NCBI RefSeq assembly: GCF_009649955.1
Contig: NZ_CP045875.1
Span: 1,655,501 to 1,719,500 of the forward strand
DNA length: 64,000 bases
Reading direction: 5' to 3'
From: Heliorestis convoluta
GTDB lineage: Bacteria > Bacillota > Desulfitobacteriia > Heliobacteriales > Heliobacteriaceae
Part shown: positions 1 to 7,497 of the stretch, one piece after another
Layout of the letters: each line of letters starts with the position of its first letter
How positions within the stretch are numbered: the stretch's first letter is position 1
Notes under the pieces: generated by a model
What the model saw: only the letters and a program-made list of their open reading frames with translations
The model's database searches: none
Told to the model about the DNA's origin: nothing
Made by a program: the position numbers and the translations under genes

Positions 1-1
1 T

Positions 2-2179
2 CATCTTGGGGATGGAGTATCGGCTTTTGCCAGGGATCCAGAGACGTCTCGACAAGTTTGGGACAAAAATTCAGGCTATCCTGGTGATTATGATTACCGG
101 GAGTTTTATCGCGACATTGGCTATGATCTGCCTTATGACTATGTAGCACCTTTTCTAGCGGGTCCCAATCGTTCTGATACGGGCTTTAAGTATTATCGGA
201 TTACAGGCTCAGGCGACCATAAAGAACCTTATCGCCCTGACTGGGCGACCCATAAAGTTGCGACGCATGCTGATAACTTTGTTTTTAACAGGGAAGCACA
301 AATTGACTACCTCCAACAACATAATGATCAGCCGCCGCTCGTTCTTTCTCCCTACGATGCTGAACTCTTTGGCCACTGGTGGTATGAGGGTCCTGAATTT
401 CTAGAGGCTTTGTTGCGTAGGTTCGCAGATGGCAATTCCACGGTAGCATTAATGACACCGCGCCGCTATCTAGAAGAACATGGACAGGGACCGGAAGGAA
501 AGCTACACTTTTCTACTTGGGGAGAAGAAGGATTTGGAAAAGTCTGGGTGAACCCTACCAACGATTGGATATATCGCCATCTCCATCAAGCGGAAAAAGA
601 AATGGTAGCTTTGGCAGAAGCGTATCCACAAGCCAAGGGCGACATGAAGCGTGCTTTGGATCAGGCTGCTCGTGAATTGATGCTGGCTCAATCGAGTGAC
701 TGGGCTTTTATTATGTATACAGGAACAACGGTAGAGTACGCCAATCGACGCACCATAGAGCATCTCGATCTTTTTTGGAAGCTGACGCAGTCGATACGGC
801 AGGGTGATATCGATGTAATTACATTGTCAAAAGCAGAGTGGAAGCATCCCATATTCCCAGATATGGATTACCGAAATTATAACAAGCATATTTTTGTTCA
901 AGCGGATAAGCCAAGAGAGCTACCTCTCATCTTTACTAGAGATGAAGTAACAGCTCCTAAAGGCGCTGTCTGGATTTTGACATGGGAGTATCCACCTCGT
1001 GTCATGGGCGGTTTAGGCCGTCATGTGGCCGACTTAAGTGAAGCTTTGGTCGCCCAGGGCGTACCTGTTCGTGTTTTTACGTGCCATGTACCAGGTTGCC
1101 CAGAAAAAGAAGTTATCAACGGTGTGATTGTGCATCGTTTGCAAGTCCATGGTCGTTCTTTGCAAGAAGACTTTCTCGGTTGGGTTTGGCAATTTAACTT
1201 TGCTCTCTTAGACGCTGTTCTTGATGAAGTGGGCGTAGAAATGCCTGCTGTGATTCACGCCCATGATTGGCTTGTGGCGATGGCAGCGCGCGAGAGCCAG
1301 CGTTTGTTACGCATTCCGCTGGTGACAACCATTCATGCCACAGAGCACGGTAGACAACGAGGCATTCACAATGACTTGCAACGATATATTCATGGCGTGG
1401 AAATTGAGCTTGTATCAATTACCGACAAGTTAATTGCCTGCTCTCAATATATGACTCGTGAAATATCTTCTCTTTTCGGTGTTTCACCAGCAGAGATTCA
1501 TATTATCGCCAACGGTGTAGATAGCCATAAAGTGTTAACACCGCAAGGTGATGCAAGCTCCATTGCTTCTCTTGTTGATGAAGATGATGAAATGATTTTT
1601 TATATTGGTCGATTGGTATCTGAAAAAGGCGTGCAAGTACTGCTGCAGGCCTTGCCTTCTATCTTATCTCGCCGACCACAGGCTCGCCTTGTGATTGCTG
1701 GTAAAGGCCCCATGGATGGTGAACTACGCACCTGGGTACGTCAACAAAGTTTAGAGCATCGTGTTACTTTTACGGGCTTCATTGAAGATGATCAACGCAA
1801 TGCTTTGCTCAAAAGAGCCAATGTAGCTGTTTTTCCCAGTCTTTACGAGCCTTTTGGGATAGTAGCGTTAGAGGCCATGGCAGCCGGTGCGCCTGTTGTA
1901 GCTAGCGATACCGGTGGGCTTGGAGAAATTATTCGCAATGGTGAAAATGGCTTGAAAGTACCACCGAACAATGCAGGCATGCTTGCCGAAGCAATTGTGC
2001 AAATTCTAGAGAATCGTCCGTGGGCAGAGAAAATGATTGAGCAATCGCAAAAGGATCTGCAAAATATTTACAATTGGAGCAAGATTGCTCTTGAAACGAT
2101 GGCAGTATACAGTGAAGCCATTGATGAAGCTGATTCGGTTCGTGCGGGACTAGAGGCCAAAGCACAAAGAGCTGGATAA
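2..2179 (+). CDS. GH57 (DUF1957) glucan-branching-type domain fused to a GT4 glycosyltransferase, 5'-truncated
   Basis: The reading frame is open from base 2, so the start lies outside the window; 725 residues are visible. The first ~320 residues are the C-terminal part of a GH57/DUF1957 1,4-alpha-glucan branching-type domain: YDAELFGHWW near residue 118 carries the family's catalytic Asp, followed by STWGEEG (~170) and AQSSDW (~229). From ~324 a GT-B glycosyltransferase begins with a glycine-rich TWEYPP..GGLGRHV loop, and EPFGIVALE (~617) supplies the E-x7-E nucleotide-sugar motif. Both halves suit synthesis and branching of glycogen-like alpha-glucan in the cytoplasm; the exact donor and product are inference. 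The ATG at 410 is internal and not the start. The next gene follows after about 190 bases without an obvious terminator. Confidence 0.88.
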   Translation, partial: HLGDGVSAFARDPETSRQVWDKNSGYPGDYDYREFYRDIGYDLPYDYVAPFLAGPNRSDTGFKYYRITGSGDHKEPYRPDWATHKVATHADNFVFNREAQIDYLQQHNDQPPLVLSPYDAELFGHWWYEGPEFLEALLRRFADGNSTVALMTPRRYLEEHGQGPEGKLHFSTWGEEGFGKVWVNPTNDWIYRHLHQAEKEMVALAEAYPQAKGDMKRALDQAARELMLAQSSDWAFIMYTGTTVEYANRRTIEHLDLFWKLTQSIRQGDIDVITLSKAEWKHPIFPDMDYRNYNKHIFVQADKPRELPLIFTRDEVTAPKGAVWILTWEYPPRVMGGLGRHVADLSEALVAQGVPVRVFTCHVPGCPEKEVINGVIVHRLQVHGRSLQEDFLGWVWQFNFALLDAVLDEVGVEMPAVIHAHDWLVAMAARESQRLLRIPLVTTIHATEHGRQRGIHNDLQRYIHGVEIELVSITDKLIACSQYMTREISSLFGVSPAEIHIIANGVDSHKVLTPQGDASSIASLVDEDDEMIFYIGRLVSEKGVQVLLQALPSILSRRPQARLVIAGKGPMDGELRTWVRQQSLEHRVTFTGFIEDDQRNALLKRANVAVFPSLYEPFGIVALEAMAAGAPVVASDTGGLGEIIRNGENGLKVPPNNAGMLAEAIVQILENRPWAEKMIEQSQKDLQNIYNWSKIALETMAVYSEAIDEADSVRAGLEAKAQRAG

Positions 2180-2371
2180 TAAAGCAAGATAATTAGTAGG
2201 GATATGATACCAGTCCTTCCCTGGGCCAGAAGAAAAGGATTTGAAGGCATTCATGTCAAAATAGTAGTAAGACAGAAATCTAATCGTAGCAATCTGTTAT
2301 TTTTCTTCCAAGATAATCCTCAAGGCGAAATAATCTTGTTCAATAGAGGAAGTCTAGAAAGAGAGGCTTTC

Positions 2372-3541
2372 ATGGTGATAGGGAAGGGAAAAGGTGTCAA
2401 TCCCTGGGGGGAGCGTCCGCCACGAGCAACTGTTGATAGGATGAGCGAAGATAGCATTATTGAGGATAAGAGCTCTGTAGAAACGGAGAAGCAATCTTCG
2501 TCGCCACTGAGTAGACGGAACTTTCTTCTCGGAGGAGCTACTGCTCTGGGACTTTCATTGACAGCAACAGGCTGGTATTGGGGTCACCATTTGCTTCATG
2601 GCCCTACTTCTGATGTAATGCTACCGATTGAAGCCATGGCACGAGATGGAAAAAGCGCTAGCGTAAGTGGGCTCTCTGGAATGATGGAACACATTGCGAC
2701 GTTGAGCCAGCCTGTCTATGAAGGCCGCCTAGCCGGTACAGCAGGAGAAGCAAGAGCTGGTGAGTATATTGCTAGACTGTGGGAGCGATGGGGCCTAGAG
2801 CCCCGTGGGGAGGCGTCCACATACTTTCAGACCTTTCCGATTCCACCTCTTACGATTGTAGAGGAAGGAGAAAGAGCTAGGTTACAGGCTGTGGCAGGAG
2901 CCATGAAAGTGGCTGATAACTTGATTGGATTCTTGCCAGGCCGTGATCCTTTTTTGCGTCATGAAGTCATCATTTTGTCGGCCCATTACGATCATCTAGG
3001 ACAATGGGGAGATCGTCTCTATAGAGGAGCCAATGACAATGGCAGTGGAATTGCGATTCTATTAGAGCTTTCTCGCCTGATGGTACAGCAGCGGCCTCGA
3101 AGAAGTGTGGCTTTTATAGCTTTTTCTGGTGAAGAAGCCGGTCTATTCGGATCACGCCACTTTACCAATGCTCCAACTCTTTCTCTAGATCAAGTCATTG
3201 GTCTTATCAATCTAGATACAGTTGCCAATGGTCGAACCGACGAATTTATTTACTGGTCTTCTGCCCCCTTGCCTTGGCAAGATACAATACATCAAGTTGC
3301 TGAAGCTTGCCAGATTCGTATTCGCCATCAGGTCACAGATCGCAATAGCAGCGACCATCGGCCTTTCGAAGAAAAAGGCGTACCGGCCATTACCGTTCTT
3401 TCTGACAGTTGGCTCCATAAAAACCACACACCAGAAGATGATATAACCTTAATCAATCCCGAGAAGCTACAAAAAATTACTGATTGGACGTACCAATTTA
3501 TCTATGCACTGGCTGATGAAGGAGATAGAGTAGGCCGATGA
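2372..3541 (+). CDS. M28-family metallopeptidase with Tat signal
   Basis: This is an exported zinc aminopeptidase-type enzyme of family M28. SAHYDHLG and GANDNGSG carry the His and bridging Asp zinc ligands, SGEEAGLFGS carries the catalytic Glu, and a late NSSDHRPF His completes the site. SRRNFLLGG followed by a hydrophobic stretch (residues ~47-65) is a twin-arginine signal, so the folded enzyme should act outside the membrane. The frame is open from 2204, but ATG 2372 has a GAGAGG ribosome site five bases upstream and is preferred; ATG 2441 is another option. That gives 389 residues. It overlaps the next gene by four bases (ATGA), so the two are probably translationally coupled. The peptide substrate cannot be told from the sequence. 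Confidence 0.85.
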   Translation: MVIGKGKGVNPWGERPPRATVDRMSEDSIIEDKSSVETEKQSSSPLSRRNFLLGGATALGLSLTATGWYWGHHLLHGPTSDVMLPIEAMARDGKSASVSGLSGMMEHIATLSQPVYEGRLAGTAGEARAGEYIARLWERWGLEPRGEASTYFQTFPIPPLTIVEEGERARLQAVAGAMKVADNLIGFLPGRDPFLRHEVIILSAHYDHLGQWGDRLYRGANDNGSGIAILLELSRLMVQQRPRRSVAFIAFSGEEAGLFGSRHFTNAPTLSLDQVIGLINLDTVANGRTDEFIYWSSAPLPWQDTIHQVAEACQIRIRHQVTDRNSSDHRPFEEKGVPAITVLSDSWLHKNHTPEDDITLINPEKLQKITDWTYQFIYALADEGDRVGR

Positions 3542-4566
3542 TAAGCTTGGAGAGATATGCAAAGCAAATTCGCTTTGCGCCCATTGGCGAAGAGGGGCAG
3601 AAAAAACTAGAACAAGCGAAGGTGCTTATTGCTGGCATGGGTGCCTTAGGAACCCATCTGGCCAATGGCCTTGCTCGCTCTGGTGTAGGCTTTCTGAAAG
3701 TGATCGATCGAGACTTTGTGGAGTTATCGAACTTACAGCGTCAAGTGTTGTATGATGAAGAAGATGTAAAGGCCCTCTTGCCCAAAGCTATTGCTGCTCA
3801 AAGAAAGTTACAAAAGATTAACTCCCAGATTACAGTAAAAGCAGAAGTACTTGATCTAAGCTGGTCCAATCTACAACAGCAAGTAGAGGGCATGGATCTG
3901 ATTCTTGATGGTAGCGATAACTTTGAATTGCGCTTTCTAATTAATGACTGTGCTATCAAAGAGGGAGTTCCCTGGATTTATGCTGGTGTTACGGGCTCGC
4001 AAGGAATGGCGATGGTAATTCAACCTCAACAGGGTCCTTGCTTACGTTGCATTATGCCGAAACCACCGACACCCGGTGTAATGCCGACTTGTGATACGGC
4101 TGGCGTTCTTGGACCAACGGTACAAATGGTTACAGCCTTTCAAACCGTGGAGGCTTTAAAGATTCTTACGGGACAAAAAGATCAAGTCTGCCAGGGACTT
4201 TTGACCCTTGACTTATGGTCCGCTCGCTATGACATGCTTGATATGGCGCAGGCCCGCCGTAGCAACTGCCCCACTTGTGGTAATGGTGAATTTCCTTACC
4301 TTGAAGGGAAAGAAGAAATGCAAGTAACGCCCGTTTGTGGGTCCAATTCTGTGCAAATTAATCCGGCTCAGCAAAAGAGTTTGAATCTGAAAGAGTTGGG
4401 TAAACGCCTCTCAACCCTTGGAGAATTGCAGCAAAATCCTTACTTGCTTAAATTTATTGCAGATGGTCAGGAAATGGTGCTTTTTACGGATGGACGAGCT
4501 ATGATTAAGGGAACGCAAGATCCGGTGAAGGCGAAAAGTTTCTATAGTCGCTATGTAGGTTTTTAG
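3538..4566 (+). CDS. ThiF/MoeB/HesA-family E1-like adenylyltransferase
   Basis: A 342-residue E1-like enzyme that adenylates the C-terminal glycine of a ThiS/MoaD-type sulfur carrier. Visible are the nucleotide-binding GMGALG (~35), the ThiF signature DRDFVELSNLQRQ, zinc pairs CLRC and CPTC, and PTCDTAGVLGP with the likely reactive Cys. The C-terminal ~80 residues, starting CGSNSVQI and including FTDGRAMIKGT, match the extension on Firmicutes ThiF/MoeB proteins. No thiS, moaD, thiG or moeA lies nearby, so thiamine, molybdopterin or another sulfur-transfer role cannot be chosen. It starts inside the stop of the peptidase gene. Confidence 0.85.
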   Translation: MISLERYAKQIRFAPIGEEGQKKLEQAKVLIAGMGALGTHLANGLARSGVGFLKVIDRDFVELSNLQRQVLYDEEDVKALLPKAIAAQRKLQKINSQITVKAEVLDLSWSNLQQQVEGMDLILDGSDNFELRFLINDCAIKEGVPWIYAGVTGSQGMAMVIQPQQGPCLRCIMPKPPTPGVMPTCDTAGVLGPTVQMVTAFQTVEALKILTGQKDQVCQGLLTLDLWSARYDMLDMAQARRSNCPTCGNGEFPYLEGKEEMQVTPVCGSNSVQINPAQQKSLNLKELGKRLSTLGELQQNPYLLKFIADGQEMVLFTDGRAMIKGTQDPVKAKSFYSRYVGF

Positions 4567-4657
4567 CACAAGGGTACTGGCACAGGGGGAAGGTTCTACT
4601 GTGTTGTGTCCATAAAGCTGCCTGATACAGTGGTTACGTGAGGAGTGCACTTTTTTC

Positions 4658-5209
4658 GTGGAATGGATCGTAGGAATTACTGGTGCCAGTGGCTCTATCT
4701 ATGCGCTTCGGCTTCTTGAAGTGATGAAAAAAGCATCGATGCGACCTCATCTTGTTATTTCGGCAGCCGGTGATCGAGTGATTCAGGAGGAGACAGGGGT
4801 TACTGTAGAAGAGCTCCGAGAAGGTTGTCATTTCTATCCTGTTTATGATGTGGGTGCGGCCATTGCCTCGGGTTCTTTTCCAACGGCCGGGATGATTGTA
4901 ATTCCTTGTTCCATGCATACGGTGGCAGCTCTGGCGCTAGGACTGTCTGATAATTTGCTCACTCGTGCTGCTGATGTGACTTTGAAAGAGAGACGCAAAC
5001 TGATTGTTGTGCCGAGGGAGACGCCACTTCATGTTATCCATTTGGAGAATATGGCGGCGCTAGCACGGGCCGGTGCCTCTCTTGTGCCGGCGATGCCTGC
5101 TTTTTATCAGAGACCACAAAGCATGGACGATCTCGTTGACTTCGTTGTTGGAAAAGTGCTCGATCAAGCAGGGATTGAACATACTCTTTATCGTCGATGG
5201 GGCCTTTAA
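4658..5209 (+). CDS. ubiX: UbiX-family flavin prenyltransferase
   Basis: A 183-residue member of the UbiX/Pad1 family, which makes prenylated FMN, the cofactor of UbiD-type decarboxylases. GITGASGSIYALRLLE at the N-terminus is the FMN-binding loop; PCSMHTVAALALGLSDNL and VVPRETPLHVIHLENM are family blocks, the last holding the Arg/Glu that contact phosphate and FMN. The start is GTG 4658 with GAGGAG upstream. A strong terminator follows, so this closes the first transcription unit. No ubiD gene is in the window, so its partner, for example in quinone biosynthesis or aromatic acid decarboxylation, is elsewhere. Confidence 0.9.
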   Translation: MEWIVGITGASGSIYALRLLEVMKKASMRPHLVISAAGDRVIQEETGVTVEELREGCHFYPVYDVGAAIASGSFPTAGMIVIPCSMHTVAALALGLSDNLLTRAADVTLKERRKLIVVPRETPLHVIHLENMAALARAGASLVPAMPAFYQRPQSMDDLVDFVVGKVLDQAGIEHTLYRRWGL

Positions 5210-5226
5210 TGTATGATCATAAAGGG

Positions 5227-5259
5227 AGGACTTCAGTGTAAAAGCTGAAGTCCTTTTTG
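5227..5259 (+). terminator. Rho-independent terminator after ubiX
   Basis: AGGACTTCAG and CTGAAGTCCT form a perfect 10-bp stem around a short loop, followed by a T run. It separates ubiX from the division cluster. Confidence 0.9.
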
Positions 5260-5311
5260 TATTCTTCTGCCATATTTTTGCTACGCCAAAGCAGGAAGAA
5301 AGAGGCTCTAC

Positions 5312-5356
5312 GTGGAATAAGGTGGTGTAAAGTGGTAGATATGTGGTGTAAAGTGG
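5312..5356 (+). promoter_or_regulatory. MraZ operator array upstream of mraZ
   Basis: GTGG boxes begin at 5312, 5322, 5332, 5343 and 5353, that is 10, 10, 11 and 10 bases apart, so all face the same side of the helix. The unit GTGGTGTAAAGTGGT is present twice (5322-5336 and 5343-5357). MraZ is known to bind direct repeats of short G-rich boxes with helical spacing in front of its own gene, so this is very likely the autoregulatory operator of the division cluster. No clear -35/-10 pair could be placed around it. Confidence 0.75.
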
Positions 5357-5366
5357 TGGACGACCA

Positions 5367-5798
5367 ATGTTCATGGGGGAGTTTCAACACAGCATCGATG
5401 GGAAAGGGCGGCTTTTTATGCCGGCTCGTTTTCGCGAAGCACTTGGTGAAAAGTTTGTTTCGACCAAGGGCTTAGATGGTTGTATTTTTGTTTATCCGCC
5501 TGAAGAATGGCGTCGTCTCGAAGAAAAGATTAAGAAATTGCCTTTTACAAGAGCCGATGCACGGTCTTTTCAACGCTTCTTTTTCTCTGGTGCGGCAGAA
5601 TGTGAACTGGACAAGCAGGGTCGTTTTTTGCTACCACAACATCTACGACAATATGGGTCGCTAGAAAAAGATGTTACGATTATTGGGGTAGGTACTCGGA
5701 TCGAGATCTGGAATCAAGAAAGCTGGCAAAGATATAACGATGAAAGCAATTTGGATTTTGAAGAAGTGGCAGAAAAGCTTGTTGATTTTGAATTATAG
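5367..5798 (+). CDS. mraZ: Transcriptional regulator MraZ
   Basis: A 143-residue AbrB-fold DNA-binding protein, the first gene of the division/cell-wall cluster and in other bacteria its autorepressor. It has the two SpoVT-AbrB-like repeats: FMGEFQHSIDGKGRLFMPARFR at the N-terminus and AAECELDKQGRFLLPQHLR near residue 75. The start is ATG 5367, although ATG 5373 (MGEF) is also possible and the ribosome site (GGTGG) is poor. The operator array ends ten bases before the start. rsmH follows after 58 bases. Confidence 0.95.
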   Translation: MFMGEFQHSIDGKGRLFMPARFREALGEKFVSTKGLDGCIFVYPPEEWRRLEEKIKKLPFTRADARSFQRFFFSGAAECELDKQGRFLLPQHLRQYGSLEKDVTIIGVGTRIEIWNQESWQRYNDESNLDFEEVAEKLVDFEL

Positions 5799-5856
5799 TG
5801 GAAAGATACTTTGTACAAAGATAGAGCTAAAGTTTAAGTAGGGGGACCATCGTAGG

Positions 5857-6795
5857 ATGACTTTTCAACACGTACCTGTGCTACTACAAGAAGCTTTGGA
5901 TTTTTTGCATCTACAAGAAGAAGGAATCTATGTCGATGGAACAGTAGGCGGTGCCGGTCATAGCAAAGCCATCTTGCAGGCGTTGCAAGGTCGGGGTCGT
6001 CTTATCGGACTCGATCAAGACGAAGAAGCCTTAGAAGCAGCGCGGGCAAGGCTCTCAGAATTTGCTTCCCAAGTAAGACTGATATCATCGAACTTTCGTC
6101 ATCTAAGAAAGGTTATTGAAGAGCTGGGCTTACAGGGATCGATCAACGGTATCTTGTTAGATATTGGCGTATCTTCCTATCAACTCGATGTGGCGGAACG
6201 CGGTTTTTCTTACCGTTTTGACGGTCCTTTGGATATGCGTATGAATCGAGAGGCTGCTCTAACAGCAGCCATGATTCTGAATGACTATGAAGAAGAAGAA
6301 CTGACCAGGGTTTTCTGGAAGTACGGTGAAGAACGCTGGAGCAAGCGGATTGCGAAAAAAATTGTGGACAGAAGAAAAGACAAACCTTTCGAGACAACCG
6401 ATGAATTGGTTGAAATCGTTCGACAAGCCATTCCGGCAGCGGCTCGCCAGGAAGGTGGCCATCCTGCGAAACGAGTCTTTCAAGCTTTGCGCATCGAGGT
6501 AAACGATGAACTAGGTGCTTTGCAAGAAGGATTACAAGGCGCCTTGGATGTTCTTGCGCCGGGAGGTCGCCTTGTAGTAATTACTTTTCATTCTTTAGAA
6601 GATCGGATGGTAAAACAGTTTTTTGCCGAGCAAGCGCAACGGTGTACTTGCCCACCAGGCCTCCCCATCTGTGCTTGTGATAGAAAAGCCTTGTTGAAAG
6701 TCTTAACAAAAAAGCCTGTGGAAGCATCTGAAGAAGAACTGGCTCAGAATAAGCGCGCTCAGAGTGCTAAGTTACGAGCAGCGCAAAAACTTTAA
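5857..6795 (+). CDS. rsmH: 16S rRNA (cytosine1402-N4)-methyltransferase RsmH (MraW)
   Basis: A 312-residue SAM-dependent methyltransferase acting on C1402 in the decoding centre of 16S rRNA. HVPVLLQEALDFL at the N-terminus, VDGTVGGAGHS as SAM-binding motif I, LLDIGVSSYQLD, and VITFHSLEDRMVKQFF near residue 240 are diagnostic. CTCPPGLPICAC is the usual cysteine-containing stretch near the C-terminus. A GTAGGGGGA site precedes ATG 5857. It sits second in the cluster, as in most Firmicutes, directly before ftsL. Confidence 0.96.
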   Translation: MTFQHVPVLLQEALDFLHLQEEGIYVDGTVGGAGHSKAILQALQGRGRLIGLDQDEEALEAARARLSEFASQVRLISSNFRHLRKVIEELGLQGSINGILLDIGVSSYQLDVAERGFSYRFDGPLDMRMNREAALTAAMILNDYEEEELTRVFWKYGEERWSKRIAKKIVDRRKDKPFETTDELVEIVRQAIPAAARQEGGHPAKRVFQALRIEVNDELGALQEGLQGALDVLAPGGRLVVITFHSLEDRMVKQFFAEQAQRCTCPPGLPICACDRKALLKVLTKKPVEASEEELAQNKRAQSAKLRAAQKL

Positions 6796-6842
6796 TGACA
6801 GGGATGTCTATAAGTTCTATTGAACAAGGAGGTTGAATAGCT

Positions 6843-7349
6843 TTGAAACAAGCCACTGCTCCAATCCTTGAGCCAAGGGAGGATTACAGTCCTATAGGCG
6901 CCCCCCAGGAGCATAGAGTGATTGTAAAAAAGCGCCGTAGTCGTCAAAAGCAGCGAAATCTTGTATTGGCCATACTGGTATTAATGGGTTGTGGGTTACT
7001 GGTCGCTGGGCAGTATGCTTATGTAGCCCAAAAGGGTAAAGAAGTACAAGATATTCGCCAGGCTTTAGCAGACGAAAAGAAAGCTCTTGGGCAGCTGCAA
7101 GTTGAAATTAACCAACTGGAATCTTTAGATAGAATTGAAAGAATTGCTTTGAATCAACTGGGGATGCAGGCACCAAAAGCCGCACAGATTGTAACGGTAC
7201 GAAGCGCTGCTACAGCACCTGTGATAGAGTCGAGTCAACAAAAGCAAAGTTACCAAGGGTCTTATAAGGTAGAGGATGAAGCGCTAACGGTTGGCTCAAA
7301 TTCTTTCTTAGCGGCACTTTCTCGTTTTTTCAGCCGTTTGTCGACCTAA
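6843..7349 (+). CDS. ftsL: Cell division protein FtsL-like (bitopic septal protein)
   Basis: A 168-residue bitopic membrane protein: a basic cytoplasmic tail with a KKRRSRQKQR cluster, one membrane segment (~residues 39-61), then a short extracytoplasmic coiled coil of ~40 residues and a low-complexity tail. Such proteins link the divisome scaffold FtsQ/DivIB to septal peptidoglycan synthases. FtsL sequences diverge strongly, so the call rests on size, topology and its place between rsmH and the class B PBP gene. The TTG start at 6843 is set by a perfect AAGGAGG at 6826-6832. Confidence 0.82.
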   Translation: MKQATAPILEPREDYSPIGAPQEHRVIVKKRRSRQKQRNLVLAILVLMGCGLLVAGQYAYVAQKGKEVQDIRQALADEKKALGQLQVEINQLESLDRIERIALNQLGMQAPKAAQIVTVRSAATAPVIESSQQKQSYQGSYKVEDEALTVGSNSFLAALSRFFSRLST

Positions 7350-7379
7350 GGCTTTCTTTCCTTTGTTTGTAGAAGACTC

Positions 7380-7408
7380 TTGCTCTCATTGAATCTTAAC
7401 ACTATAAT
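7380..7408 (+). promoter_or_regulatory. Candidate sigma-A promoter for the PBP gene
   Basis: TTGCTC at 7380-7385 and a perfect TATAAT at 7403-7408 are separated by 17 bp. The leader that follows contains a small CTCAG/CTGAG hairpin before the PBP ribosome site. It would give the PBP and following mur genes transcription independent of the mraZ operator. Confidence 0.6.
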
Positions 7409-7497
7409 GTTTTTTGGACCCTTGGGACTTTTAGAGCCAAATAGTGCTTCTCAGGCCCTCTGAGAGGCTTTGGGGTTTGAGGTAAGGAGAGGATACT

